From NCBI RefSeq assembly GCF_030413175.1, contig NZ_CP129212.1:2604001-2668000 (forward strand): 64,000 nt of DNA, read 5' to 3'. Made by a program: the position numbers and the translations under genes. The notes under the pieces are model-generated. The model worked only from the letters and a program-made list of their open reading frames with translations, was not told the origin of the DNA and searched no databases. Numbering within the stretch: the first letter of the stretch is position 1; each line of letters opens with the position of its first letter. Source of the DNA: Bradyrhizobium roseum (GTDB taxonomy: Bacteria; Pseudomonadota; Alphaproteobacteria; Rhizobiales; Xanthobacteraceae). Below are positions 8,839 through 19,497 of this stretch, in pieces.

Positions 8839-9618
8839 TCAATTTTTGTAACTGGGATCGAGCCGATCGAGTTTGCGCAACAGCGGCGGCCACACCAGAT
8901 TCGTGGAGCGCATCTCCGCGCGGTCGGGATTGGCGAACAGCTGTTCGTTCTTGTCGATCACGGCCTGTTCGACCGGGTAGGCGGTCGGGCCCAGCATGCG
9001 GGTGCGGACCTGCATCGTGCAGGCGCGTTCCAGGTGATACATGCGCTCGAAGGCGGAGGCGACCGAACGGCCGACCGTCAGCGTGCCGTGATTGCGCAGC
9101 AGCATGTGGTTCTTGTTGCCGAGATCCCGTTGCAGCCGCGGCCGTTCGTCGTGGTCCAGCGCCACGCCCTCATAGTCGTGATAGGCGAGGTCGTGGGTGA
9201 CGAACTGCGCGGTCTGGTTCATCGGCAGCAGGCCTTCCATGCAGCTCGCCACCGCCGTTCCATCAGGCGTATGCAGATGCAGCACGCAGCCGGCGTCTTC
9301 GCGCACCTCGTGGATCGCGGAATGGATGGTGAAGCCCGCCGGGTTGATGCTGTAGTCGCTCTCGCTGAGCTGGTTGCCGTGCAGATCGACCTTCACCAGG
9401 CTCGACGCCGTGATTTCCTCGAACATCAGGCCATAGGGATTGATCAGGAAGTGATGGTCGGGCCCCGGCACGCGCGCCGAAATGTGGGTGTCGACCAGAT
9501 CGTCCCAGCCATACAGTGCCACGAGGCGATAGCAGGCGGCGAGGTTGACGCGCTGGTTCCACTCGGCGTCCGTCATGCCGGACGAGACTTCCTTCAGGCG
9601 AGCTTCGGCTGGCGACAT
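8839..9618 (-). CDS. Class II aldolase/adducin family protein
   Basis: 259 residues from the ATG at 9618, which has GGAGAAG about six bases upstream; the open frame to 9690 adds an Arg-rich stretch without support. The class II aldolase fold is seen in 'DLVDTHISARVPG', 'FLINPYGLMFEEITASSLVKVD', the zinc ligands 'VLHLHTPDG' and 'LLRNHGTLTVG'. Relatives cleave or epimerise sugar phosphates such as fuculose-1-phosphate, and many rhizobial members are annotated only to family level. The substrate cannot be inferred; the neighbour is a glycosyltransferase gene. Confidence 0.9.
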   Translation of the reverse strand: MSPAEARLKEVSSGMTDAEWNQRVNLAACYRLVALYGWDDLVDTHISARVPGPDHHFLINPYGLMFEEITASSLVKVDLHGNQLSESDYSINPAGFTIHSAIHEVREDAGCVLHLHTPDGTAVASCMEGLLPMNQTAQFVTHDLAYHDYEGVALDHDERPRLQRDLGNKNHMLLRNHGTLTVGRSVASAFERMYHLERACTMQVRTRMLGPTAYPVEQAVIDKNEQLFANPDRAEMRSTNLVWPPLLRKLDRLDPSYKN

Positions 9619-9720
9619 GGCGCGCTTCTCCGGTGAAGATTTTCCGAAAGCAAGCCTAAGCCCGCGGCGGACGGGCAGCAAGGCACGCATCCTGCGTGGC
9701 AGTCATGCGGCGATTTGCCG

Positions 9721-11370
9721 TTACGGCGCCGGAATGGCCAGCAGCGTCGGGATCGGGCGTCCACGAATGTCATAGACGCGCGCGAACACGACGTCGTCGC
9801 GCTTGATTTCCACGATGACGGGCGCGGTCAGGCCCTTGCAGTAGAACTCGCCCAGCGTCATGGCAAAGTCCGCGGACTGGCTGTCCCAGCCGATCGTGTA
9901 GTCGGGGCCGAGCGCGACCTGGGCCGGGCGTTGCGGGCCGCATACCGCGACCTTCCATTTGCGCCCCTGCGGGGGGGACTCCTGCCGTTCGACCAGCTCT
10001 TCGCGCAGGCCGTCGGATGCCTGCTTCAGCGCAAGTCCCCAGTAATCCAGCATGAACAGACTGTCGGCGCCGCGAACGGTGCCGACAAGGTGGTTGAAGT
10101 GCGTATATTCGTACGGATGCAGGCGGATCATCTCGCTGAGCGGCAGCAGCAGGCCGAACGTGAACACGGCAAGTGCCGCCGGTTGCCAGCGGCGGTGATG
10201 GTTCTTCAGCCAGTTCATGCCCCAGGCGAACGATACGCCGGCCAGCACCGCCATCGGCGGGATCACGAACACGAAATGCCGGATGCCGTTGTAGAGCGCC
10301 GGCCGCTTCACCATCGCGATCACCAGCGGCAGGCTGGCCGCCAGCGTCAGCATCAGGAAGATGGTCTTGCGGCGGCCCGCAACATCCGTGCGCGACAGCG
10401 ACATGAAGGTGCCGACGACGCCGGCGATCAGCAGCGCGAGCAATATTTCAGGAAGCTGCAGCGCGAACAGCGTCGGCAGATAGGACCACGGCATGTCGGG
10501 CACCGAGACCAGCGCGCCGTCGAACATTTCCTTCCAGGGCTTTTCGAAGAAGTGCGAGAAATAGGTCAGCGCCTTGAAGGGATGGTCGGCTTCCATGATC
10601 GACCACGGCCACATCAGGCCCATGATCAGATATCCGAGCACGAGGCCGGGCACGAGCACATACAGGACGTGCGCGAAGCGGCGGACCGCTTCGCGCACGC
10701 CATGCATGCGAACGTCCTCGATCAACAGCGGCGCGAAGCCGACCAGCGCATAGATCAAAGCCAGTCCGCCGAGTATCCGGCAGCCGATGGCGAGACCGGC
10801 GCCGAGGCCGACAATCAGGATGGTTCGCGGCGAGGGTGCGGGATATTCATCGGCGAGGCGCACCAGGCCCAGCATCAGGATCATCATCGAGACGGCAAAC
10901 GGCGCGTCCTTCGGGTTCATGAACATGTGCCCGTAGAAGGTCGGGCACAGCGCCAGCAACAGGAGTGCAGCGAGCCCGGCAAGCGGGCCGCCGACGCGCC
11001 GCGCCAGTCGCCAGGTCACGGCAAGTCCGATCAGCCCGACGATGGCGCCGAGCAGCCGGCGCGTTTCGAACAATTCCAGCGGGATGACCTTGTGCAGCAG
11101 CGCGGCCGCCATATCGAAGCCGCCGCCATACATGTAAAGATTGGCGAACGACAGCGCGCCGGTGTCCTTGAAGCCGGAACCGTACATTCGCAGCAGCAGG
11201 TCGGCATATTCGGCGTGCGTGTAGTCGTCCCAGCCCAGTCCATAGTCGCGGAAGGTCAGGCCCGCGACGATCGCGACGATCGATAGCGCCAGCATCGCGA
11301 GGTCGTCGCAAGTCCGCTCCACCGAGCGCCGTGCAGGCGTGTCGAGTGCAGAAGTCGTGATGGATGACAT
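9721..11370 (-). CDS. Glycosyltransferase family 39/ArnT-like membrane protein
   Basis: 549 residues with many hydrophobic helices. The first periplasmic loop carries the acidic pattern 'YGLGWDDYTHAEYADLL', as in PMT/ArnT-type GT-C enzymes that take sugars from a polyprenyl phosphate. 'CPTFYGHMFMNPKDAPFA' in the second long loop is also shared by many rhizobial GT39 members. The C-terminal 150 residues form a soluble domain. The acceptor is unknown; lipids, lipopolysaccharide or protein are all possible. Confidence 0.8.
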   Translation of the reverse strand: MSSITTSALDTPARRSVERTCDDLAMLALSIVAIVAGLTFRDYGLGWDDYTHAEYADLLLRMYGSGFKDTGALSFANLYMYGGGFDMAAALLHKVIPLELFETRRLLGAIVGLIGLAVTWRLARRVGGPLAGLAALLLLALCPTFYGHMFMNPKDAPFAVSMMILMLGLVRLADEYPAPSPRTILIVGLGAGLAIGCRILGGLALIYALVGFAPLLIEDVRMHGVREAVRRFAHVLYVLVPGLVLGYLIMGLMWPWSIMEADHPFKALTYFSHFFEKPWKEMFDGALVSVPDMPWSYLPTLFALQLPEILLALLIAGVVGTFMSLSRTDVAGRRKTIFLMLTLAASLPLVIAMVKRPALYNGIRHFVFVIPPMAVLAGVSFAWGMNWLKNHHRRWQPAALAVFTFGLLLPLSEMIRLHPYEYTHFNHLVGTVRGADSLFMLDYWGLALKQASDGLREELVERQESPPQGRKWKVAVCGPQRPAQVALGPDYTIGWDSQSADFAMTLGEFYCKGLTAPVIVEIKRDDVVFARVYDIRGRPIPTLLAIPAP

Positions 11371-11714
11371 GACGATTGGTAACCCAGCCCCTATGGCTCA
11401 GCCTGAATAGTCTTGAGCCTCATTCCCCGGGTACCCATATAACGCAGTTCCATTACCAAGTAATTGGGAATTGTGGCTTAAATCCCTGATGCAATGCAAC
11501 AAAAGCGGCAGCAATTGGTAGGTGGTAGGAATACGGAAGATCGGCTGAACGGTGGCTGAACGACCGAGCGCGCTCGCTGGTTGCAAATCCTGTAATGTGG
11601 CGGTGCTATTGCGGAACCCGGATGCAATTGCCGGTTGGCGGTGTGTTCAATATGACGGTATCGTGGCGTGGGGCGGCTGGCGATTGTTTTGGGCGCGGCT
11701 GAGGGGTTGGTTCG
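11371..11714. other. Divergent intergenic region
   Basis: 344 bases between the glycosyltransferase and a membrane-protein gene. It is clearly more AT-rich than its neighbours (about 11390-11530), as expected for divergent promoters. I see no gene or hairpin I would defend. Confidence 0.5.
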
Positions 11715-12602
11715 ATGGCATTTCTTGTGTTGGTCGCCGGGATCGGCCTTGTGGTGGCGGGCCTGCTGGCGATCGGCTTTGGGATTCCGATCAAGGAATT
11801 CAGCACCGGCAACACGCTGATCATGGCCGGCGTGGTCGGTGTCTGTACCGGCGTGATCATGCTGGGCCTCTGGGTGGCCGTCCGGGAATTGAAGACTATC
11901 GCGCGGCGGCTGGCCACCGGCTTGCCTGAAACGCGTGAGGAGGCGGTCGATCGGCCGGCGCCTCCTGCTGCTGCGGTGCGGGAGGCAAGCCCCGCTATCG
12001 GCGGCTTCCCGGCAGCCGAACCGATCGGAGATTCCGGAGCCTTCTCGTCACCGCCGGCCTTCTCCTCAGCGCCGCCGCCCCCGCCGTGGCAGAACGAGGA
12101 GGTGCTGCGCGATCATCCGATTCCGGAGCCGCTGCATCCCGAGCCGCCACCGCCGGTTGCAAAGCCGAAGCGCAATTTGATGTTTTCGTCGACATCGCGA
12201 AAAGAGCGCGAACGTCCCCAGCCTCGATCCGGCGAGGCGTTGCCGCCGGATCCCATGTCGTCGAACCTGCGTTCCAGGCCGCCCGCCGTGCCGCCGGTGG
12301 AGACGGCCGAGCCGCCGTCGGTTCCGTTCGACGATGCCTGGCCGCGGGCGGATCGCGCCAAGGCCGCCGAGATGTTGCCGCACCGGCGCAGCAGCCGCGT
12401 GCCTCCGACGCTTGCCGAAGCCAATGCGGGCCCGGCGCCTGTCCGCGACGCGCCCGAGGTAACCGTGCTGAAATCGGGCATTGTCGATGGCATGGCCTAT
12501 TCGCTTTATTCCGACGGTTCGATCGAGGCCGAAATGCCGGAAGGCCTGATGCGCTTTGCTTCGATCGACGAGCTGCGGGTGCATCTCGATCAGCGGTCGT
12601 AG
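11715..12602 (+). CDS. Membrane-anchored protein with Pro-rich middle and conserved C-terminus
   Basis: 295 residues. Two helices at the N-terminus ('FLVLVAGIGLVVAGLLAIGFG', 'LIMAGVVGVCTGVIMLGLWVAV') are followed by about 150 residues rich in Pro, Ala and Arg that look disordered. A compact end follows ('VLKSGIVDGMAYSLYSDGSIEAEMPEGLMRFASIDELRVHLDQ'). The C-terminal pattern 'sGvVdGMaYtLYsDGSIEAe' recurs in Bradyrhizobium hypothetical proteins as I recall. Probably an inner-membrane anchor with a cytoplasmic tail. Function unknown. Confidence 0.8.
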   Translation: MAFLVLVAGIGLVVAGLLAIGFGIPIKEFSTGNTLIMAGVVGVCTGVIMLGLWVAVRELKTIARRLATGLPETREEAVDRPAPPAAAVREASPAIGGFPAAEPIGDSGAFSSPPAFSSAPPPPPWQNEEVLRDHPIPEPLHPEPPPPVAKPKRNLMFSSTSRKERERPQPRSGEALPPDPMSSNLRSRPPAVPPVETAEPPSVPFDDAWPRADRAKAAEMLPHRRSSRVPPTLAEANAGPAPVRDAPEVTVLKSGIVDGMAYSLYSDGSIEAEMPEGLMRFASIDELRVHLDQRS

Positions 12603-12903
12603 CGGGTTTTCCAGCCTGCCGCGGAGCTGATCCGGGGCGGGGTAACGCTTCGCGCCGAGACAACGTGCCCAATGAACGTCTGGAGCCGTGTTCCGATCCA
12701 ATCGGCGCGGAAAACGCTGCTGACGGCAATACTTTCCGCCAGGCTGGCTGCGGAAAATAAAGCGCCGCCGTTCTTGTCAATTTCCCGATACTTCGTTCAT
12801 ATTCGCCAAGTTGTAAGCAGACCTGCCGATGTATAGACGCAGTCGGATACTTGTCCGGATTGCAGGTCCGACAGATGCATTCGTCACCCCAGAAGGTTGA
12901 GCC
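12603..12903. other. Leader region of mucR with a small palindrome
   Basis: 301 bases without a gene. Around 12693-12705 there is CCGAT-CCA-ATCGG followed by GCGGAAAACGC, a degenerate copy of the palindromic repeat seen at 58771. The AT-richer stretch 12755-12850 just upstream of mucR probably holds its promoter; MucR/Ros proteins often repress their own gene at AT-rich sites. Confidence 0.45.
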
Positions 12904-13317
12904 ATGACCGATAACGCCGGCAAGACGCCCGTCGAACTCACCGCCAATATCGTCTCGGCCTATCTCAGCAACAATCCGACCCAGGCTTCGGAAATCCCGA
13001 ACCTGATCAGCCAGGTTCATGCCGCGCTGATGCGGGTGTCAAGCGGCCGGCCCGAGACGCCGCTGGAGCCGGCCAAACCCGCCGTGTCGGTGAAGAAGTC
13101 GATGACCCCGGAATATCTGGTCTGCCTCGAGGACGGCAAGCGCTTCAAATCGCTGAAGCGCCATCTGCGGACGCAGTACAACATGACGCCGGAGCAATAT
13201 CGCGACAAATGGGGCCTGCCGCCGGATTACCCGATGGTGGCGCCGAACTACGCGGTGGCGCGCTCGCAGCTCGCCAAGAAAATGGGCCTCGGCCAGCAAG
13301 CGCGGAAGCGAAAGTAA
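12904..13317 (+). CDS. MucR/Ros family transcriptional regulator lacking the full zinc site
   Basis: 137 residues, the usual length. MucR/Ros proteins bind AT-rich DNA and control exopolysaccharide, motility and surface genes in rhizobia. The N-terminus ('ELTANIVSAYLSNN') is the oligomerisation part; the DNA-binding domain is at 70-130 ('LVCLEDGKRFKSLKRHLRTQ', 'MTPEQYRDKWGLP', 'YPMVAP'). In Ros, zinc is held by Cys-Cys-His-His. Here the first Cys (74) and first His (87) remain but the second Cys is Asp77 and the last His is Tyr92. Mesorhizobium relatives with similar changes are known to fold without zinc, so it is probably functional. Confidence 0.93.
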   Translation: MTDNAGKTPVELTANIVSAYLSNNPTQASEIPNLISQVHAALMRVSSGRPETPLEPAKPAVSVKKSMTPEYLVCLEDGKRFKSLKRHLRTQYNMTPEQYRDKWGLPPDYPMVAPNYAVARSQLAKKMGLGQQARKRK

Positions 13318-13344
13318 GCCGCCGACAGTTTGCAATGACAGCGG

Positions 13345-13773
13345 TTACGACGCCGCGGCCAGCGCCTCGCGCGCATCGGCGCGAATGCGCTCGACCATGG
13401 AGCGGAGGCCATTGGAGCGCTGCGGCGTCAGGTGGTCGCGAAAGCCGAATTCGTCGAATACCGCGAGCGCGTCCGTCGTCAGGATTTGCTGCGGCGTGCG
13501 GTCGGAATAGAGCGTCAGCAGGATCGCGATCAGGCCGCGCACGATGTGGGCGTCGCTGTCACCGAGATATTTCAGCCGCGGTTCGCCGTCGCTGTTGCGG
13601 TCGATCTGCCTCGACAGCCAGACCTGGCTGACGCAGCCATTGACCTTGTTCTCTGCGGAATGCTCGGCCTCGGGCATCGGCGCGAGCGTGCGGCCGAGTT
13701 CGATGACGTACCGGTAGCGGTCGTCCCATTCTTCCAGCAGCTCGAAATTGTCCCTGATCTCGTCGATGGTCAT
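13345..13773 (-). CDS. sufE: SufE family sulfur acceptor protein
   Basis: 142 residues of the SufE fold, which takes persulfide sulfur from the cysteine desulfurase SufS for Fe-S cluster assembly. The catalytic loop 'VNGCVSQVWL' carries the acceptor Cys47. 'MTIDEIRDNFELLEEWDDRYRYVIELG' at the start and 'IVRGLIAILLTLYSDRTPQQIL' in the middle are typical. No other suf gene is in the window. Converges with mucR across about 30 bases. Confidence 0.93.
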   Translation of the reverse strand: MTIDEIRDNFELLEEWDDRYRYVIELGRTLAPMPEAEHSAENKVNGCVSQVWLSRQIDRNSDGEPRLKYLGDSDAHIVRGLIAILLTLYSDRTPQQILTTDALAVFDEFGFRDHLTPQRSNGLRSMVERIRADAREALAAAS

Positions 13774-13853
13774 CGTGGCCCGCGTCCAATCCCAAAGCGC
13801 TTATATAGGATGTGCCCCGGCCGAAAGCGACGGAATTGGATCCGGTTCCGCGC

Positions 13854-14282
13854 CTAATTTGAAGCCGGCCGCGGCAGGTGCCATTCAATCGCCATATCTT
13901 CCTCCGTCAGCGCGGCGGCGCCGAAGGAAGCGGCTGCAACGGCAGACTCGGGGTCGATTGAACCGGTGTGGTCGGGCTTTTTCCCGGGCACGCTGGGTTG
14001 GACGCCGGGTTGTTCGGGCTTCTTGTCGGTGATGATCTTGTAGATCTTGCGGGCGCCATCCTGGGCGCGCTGGCCGATCGCCGTCGCGGCCTGGCCGCCG
14101 ACCTCGCAGGCCGCCGGCTGCCGCTTGCAGAACTGGCCCATGTCGGAAGCTGCGGCGCTCGCCGCGGATATGGCTTCGCTTGCACCGATCTGCGGCGCCT
14201 TTTCGGATTCAGGCGTCGGATCCCTCGGCAACAGCACGAGCACGAGCCCGAGCCAGAATGCCATACGAAACAGAAAAAACAT
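13854..14282 (-). CDS. DUF5330 domain protein
   Basis: 142 residues. An N-terminal hydrophobic segment ('FRMAFWLGLVLVLLP') serves as signal anchor, followed by a predicted periplasmic part with two cysteines ('FCKRQPAACEVGG'), a Pro/Lys-rich linker and the end 'LTEEDMAIEWHLPRP'. The closing 'T.eDl..pWhgp' type of ending and the paired cysteines are what I recall for DUF5330 in Rhizobiales. Function unknown. Confidence 0.78.
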   Translation of the reverse strand: MFFLFRMAFWLGLVLVLLPRDPTPESEKAPQIGASEAISAASAAASDMGQFCKRQPAACEVGGQAATAIGQRAQDGARKIYKIITDKKPEQPGVQPSVPGKKPDHTGSIDPESAVAAASFGAAALTEEDMAIEWHLPRPASN

Positions 14283-14709
14283 GTCGCGACCCCGGTCGTC
14301 TCTTTTCGTTGCGGGGCGGTTTGAGCCCGCCCGCTTTATTCCTGACTAACAGTTGTCGATAAATCGAAAGTGTTTGTATTGAGGTAAAATCGCCGGAAAT
14401 TTTCCGAGAGCTCGAATGGTTTGATTCGGCGTAAATTTTCGATTGACGACCATAGTGACGCAGAAGCTTGCGACCATCGTCGCATCCATCATTTCGAAAC
14501 CATAGATCGGCACGGGTCTAAACCAGTCGTTCACCATCCGCGCCGAATGAGCGTCATGCGGGGGCGTGAAACCCCGGCGAATGGCCGGTGTTCGCCGGCC
14601 ATCCACCGCGCCTTAGTGTTCGCTTAAGTTCGCTCTGACACGGTGGCCTTAAGGATAATGGGGGCGTTCCGGCGCGTCTGTCTGACGAACAAGCCGAAGC
14701 GCGAAAGCA
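14283..14709. other. Upstream region of the DivJ-like kinase, with a near-consensus CtrA box
   Basis: 427 bases, AT-rich in 14335-14480. At 14613-14627 lies TTAG-N7-TTAA, one mismatch from the CtrA consensus TTAA-N7-TTAA, some 83 bases before the kinase start. Open frames here (for example minus strand 14346-14606) do not look like proteins. Confidence 0.4.
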
Positions 14710-16510
<1,801 letters not shown>

Positions 16511-16518
<8 letters not shown>

Positions 16519-17164
16519 GCGTATCGACGACGATGAGGAACCACCGCGACGGCGCCGTCGCGGCGCCAAGGCGGCTGCGATCGAGGTGGAGCGGGAGCGC
16601 GGCCTGATGGTGCGCATGTTCCTGCACAGCCCGAAAGACATGGTTGCGGGCCTGCTGGCAGCCGCTGCGATTTGCGCCATCGTCGCCAATGCGTTGTTTC
16701 TGCAGGCCGGACGCCATCCTTCGCCGATGTTCGGTTCCGTGGTGACGCTGCCGGCGCAAACTGCCGCCGTGAGCCCGCTGCCGCGCCCGCGGCCGGTCGA
16801 ACTCGTTACTGAGCCGCCTGTAATCGGACCGGTGGAGGCGAGGGGCGTCGATCCCAAGGGCGATTCCAAAAACGCGGATCCCAGAAGCCCCGGTTCACAA
16901 GCGGCTCTGTCCGCCAGTGCGGCGCGGCCGGCTGCGCCGGTTCCGGCTAACGCGCAAAGCGCCGGCGCGCGCCGCGTGGCGGCGGTGCAGCGTGCGCTCA
17001 CGCAATACGGCTACGGCCAATTGAAGCCGACCGGCGCGGTCGGTTCGGACACCCAGGCCGCGATTACGAAATTCGAGCGCGACCGCAAGCTCCCGGTGAC
17101 CGGCCAGATGTCCGACCGGCTGGTCAAGGAACTCACGGCGATGATCGGCCACCCGATCGATTAG
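16511..17164 (+). CDS. Membrane-anchored peptidoglycan-binding protein
   Basis: 217 residues from a GTG overlapping the kinase stop by eight bases, so the two are translationally linked. An acidic/Arg-rich cytoplasmic start ('DDDEEPPRRRRRGAK') precedes one transmembrane helix (about 45-65, 'MVAGLLAAAAICAIVANALFL'), a Pro-rich spacer and a PG_binding_1 domain at about 150-215 ('VAAVQRALTQYGYGQLKPTG', 'AAITKFERDRKLPVTGQMS'). It probably tethers the inner membrane to the cell wall. Its coupling to a DivJ-like kinase suggests a cell-cycle or polar role, which is inference. Confidence 0.85.
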
Positions 17165-18161
17165 GCGATGGCGTTCGCCCGGTCCGGTGCATGGCACGGA
17201 ACAGTCTTGGCGCGACGCCAAATCGCCTTTCAAAAGCATTGTTGAGCCGGATCGGGGTCAGCCCGACCTTCGCAGCGACACCCTTGAGCGGCAAGTCGCC
17301 GTCTACGAGCGTGCGTGCGGCTTCCAGGCGGAGCGCTTCGACGAAATGCGCCGGCGAACTGCCGGTGGCAGCGAGAAAGCGTCGATAGAAATTGCGCTCG
17401 CCGAGGCCCGCGCGCGCGGCAAGGGTCGGCACATCCAGCGGCCGATCGAGATTGTTCTGCATCCAGTCGATCAGGTCCGCGAACGGGCTCTCGGCCTGGA
17501 TGCGGGCATTCAACAGCGGACTGAACTGCGACTGATAGCCCGGCCGCCGCGCATAGAGCACCAGGCGCCGGGCAACGGCATTGGCGACCTCGGCCCCGCA
17601 ATCGGCTTCGACCATCGCAAGCGCCATGTCGATTCCCGTGGTGACACCGGCGGAGGTCCAGATCTTGCCGTCGACGACGTACAGGGCTTCGGGATCTACC
17701 GTAATGCCGGGATACAGCGCCGTCAGCGCGTTACACGCCTCCCAGTGTGTTGCCACCCGCCGCCCGTTGATCAATCCCAGCGCGGCCAGAACGAATGTGC
17801 CTGAACATACCGAGCCGACGCGTCTTGCATGTGCAGCCCGGCGCGGAACCCAGCGGCGAACCGCCGTATTGGCAATGACGGCGCGCAGCGCGGCCTCTTC
17901 CGCGCCGGCGATCAGCAATGTGTCGATCTTGCCATCAGGCAGGCGTGCGATTGCGCGGGTCTGCACCGCAAGGCCGCAATCGCTTGCGACTGCGCCGCCC
18001 GCGGGGGACAGCACCTCGACCCTGTAGGCGTTGCGTTTGAGCGCGTGGTTGGCGGCGGCGAACACGGCGACAGGGCCGGTCACGTCCAGAAGCTGGAAGC
18101 CGTCATAGGCGAGCAGGGCCATGGTCAGCGATTTCGGCATTGTCAGAAAATAGCAGTTCAT
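17133..18161 (-). CDS. GlxA family AraC-type transcriptional regulator (DJ-1 domain plus HTH)
   Basis: 342 residues from the ATG at 18161, which has AGGA six bases upstream; ATG 18140 or an upstream start at 18203 are alternatives. The first 190 residues form a DJ-1/PfpI-like domain ('MALLAYDGFQLLDVTGPVAV', nucleophile-position Cys in 'VGSVCSGTFVLAALG', 'VTTGIDMALAMVE'); the last 100 hold two AraC-type HTH motifs ('LAARAGLGERNFYRRFLAATG', 'PLKGVAAKVGLTPIRLNNAF'). The gene is divergent from a DJ-1/PfpI enzyme gene 80 bases away, its most likely target. Its 3' end overlaps the preceding convergent gene by 32 bases. Confidence 0.9.
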   Translation of the reverse strand: MNCYFLTMPKSLTMALLAYDGFQLLDVTGPVAVFAAANHALKRNAYRVEVLSPAGGAVASDCGLAVQTRAIARLPDGKIDTLLIAGAEEAALRAVIANTAVRRWVPRRAAHARRVGSVCSGTFVLAALGLINGRRVATHWEACNALTALYPGITVDPEALYVVDGKIWTSAGVTTGIDMALAMVEADCGAEVANAVARRLVLYARRPGYQSQFSPLLNARIQAESPFADLIDWMQNNLDRPLDVPTLAARAGLGERNFYRRFLAATGSSPAHFVEALRLEAARTLVDGDLPLKGVAAKVGLTPIRLNNAFERRFGVAPRLFRAMHRTGRTPSPNRSGGRSSP

Positions 18162-18176
18162 TGTCATTCCTGACAA
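18161..18176. promoter_or_regulatory. Inverted repeat TTGTCA-N4-TGACAA in the regulator/DJ-1 divergent region
   Basis: A perfect 6-bp inverted repeat covers the ATG and ribosome site of the GlxA-type regulator. A further direct copy of TTGTCAG starts at 18140, exactly 21 bases away, i.e. two helical turns. This is what an AraC-family operator looks like; autoregulation is inferred. Confidence 0.45.
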
Positions 18177-18241
18177 GACGATCCGCGGATAGCCTGGGCT
18201 CAATGCTCACTTGCCGATTTCCCTGCCTTGGAGAGACGACG

Positions 18242-18937
18242 ATGCGGCTTTCGATCCTGATCTATGACGGGCTGACGACCCTCGATGCCGTCGGCGGCTA
18301 TGAGATCCTCGCCCGGCTTCCCGGTATGGAGACGGAGTTCGTCGCGTCGCGTCGCGGCGTCATTGCCGCCGACACGCGATGTCTCGGCCTGGCGGCTTTT
18401 CGCGAATTTTCGGAAGTGACGGCCACGGACATCCTGTACGTTCCCGGCGGTCCGGGCGCGTTCGCACTCGAGACGGACGAAATCTTTCTCGATACGATCC
18501 GCCGGCTCGACAAGACCTCGACCTGGACGGTCGGCATCTGCAATGGCGTCGGTCTGCTTGCCGCAGCCGGACTGCTCAAGGGCCTGAAGGCAACCACCAA
18601 CTGGTTCTATCAGGATCGGCTGAGAGCCTATGGGACGGAGTTCGTCGCCGAGCGCTATCACCGCGACGGCAAGTACGTGACAGGTGCAGGCGTTTCCGCG
18701 AGTATCGATGCAGGTCTGTTTCTGGCGTGGTTGATCGCCGGCGAGCAGGTCGCGAAGACGCTGCAGCTCGGCATCGAGTATTATCCAGCGCCGCCGTTTC
18801 CGGAACGGCGTCCGCAGGACGTGGCCGTCGAAATCCAGGATCGGATCCGTCGTTTCGAATCTGAAGGCGGCAAGAAGCAGATGGCCCAGGTGCCGGTTTT
18901 CAAGGACATGTTCCAGCTCGCGCAGCGAGGTGAATGA
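18242..18937 (+). CDS. DJ-1/PfpI family protein (isocyanide hydratase-like)
   Basis: 231 residues from the ATG at 18242 with GGAGAG nine bases upstream; the open frame back to 18140 crosses the operator region. The fold is single-domain DJ-1: 'LSILIYDGLTTLDAVGGYEIL' with the conserved Asp and Glu, 'ILYVPGGPGAF', and the nucleophile elbow 'VGICNGVGLLAAAGLL' with Cys100, then 'TGAGVSASIDAGLFLAWLI'. Related proteins hydrate isocyanides or act on reactive carbonyls. The divergent GlxA-type regulator probably controls it. Confidence 0.88.
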   Translation: MRLSILIYDGLTTLDAVGGYEILARLPGMETEFVASRRGVIAADTRCLGLAAFREFSEVTATDILYVPGGPGAFALETDEIFLDTIRRLDKTSTWTVGICNGVGLLAAAGLLKGLKATTNWFYQDRLRAYGTEFVAERYHRDGKYVTGAGVSASIDAGLFLAWLIAGEQVAKTLQLGIEYYPAPPFPERRPQDVAVEIQDRIRRFESEGGKKQMAQVPVFKDMFQLAQRGE

Positions 18938-19004
18938 AGGCTCGGCAGCCTGGTCGAAACGGAATTGGGGCGCCGAAGCGACCGGTGGTGACAGGGGCTC
19001 GCCG

Positions 19005-19433
19005 ATGATTGACGCAGGTTCGGTGTGCATTGTCGCGGCTACGGCGGCGGCGCTGTTTCTCAAAGGTCTGATTCTGTCGTATATTCAGGTCGCGGCGCGC
19101 TATCGAGCCCGCAGTTTCAGCCGGCCTGAGGATGCGAGGCTGCTGGGACTCGCGCCGCAGAGTGAACCGGATTTGGCTGTTCGCGCTGCCGGCGCTCTGC
19201 GCAACGAAGGCGAGAATGCGCCGTATTTTCTGGCCCTGGCGGTGATCCATGCGCTGATCGGCGGCCCGCCGGTTCCGCTGCTTGGTGTCTCGTCCCTCTA
19301 TGTGATGGCGCGGCTGTTCCAGGGTTATGCCCAGGTCAGGGCGCTTCAGCCCCAGCGAATGATCGGCTATCTGACAGGGGTGCTCGCGACCCTGTGTCTT
19401 GCGGTGCTCATTGCATTGCGGATGGCGGTCTGA
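19005..19433 (+). CDS. MAPEG family membrane protein
   Basis: 142 residues from the ATG at 19005 (AGGGG upstream). Four hydrophobic helices and the loop 'VRAAGALRNEGENAPYFLAL' with the R-x-x-x-N-x-x-E-N pattern mark the MAPEG superfamily, which includes microsomal glutathione transferase and leukotriene synthase. Bacterial members probably use glutathione, but substrates are mostly unknown. It lies 67 bases after the DJ-1 gene and may be on the same transcript, which would fit a detoxification role. Confidence 0.85.
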   Translation: MIDAGSVCIVAATAAALFLKGLILSYIQVAARYRARSFSRPEDARLLGLAPQSEPDLAVRAAGALRNEGENAPYFLALAVIHALIGGPPVPLLGVSSLYVMARLFQGYAQVRALQPQRMIGYLTGVLATLCLAVLIALRMAV

Positions 19434-19497
19434 ATCCGGCCGGCTTTCGCGCCGGCACCTCTAGCCTCGCCTGTGACGCTGGCCTATCGTCAATCCC

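Noticed and set aside
14346..14606. 86-codon minus-strand frame in the DivJ upstream region
   Set aside because: No start signal or protein-like pattern; region looks regulatory.
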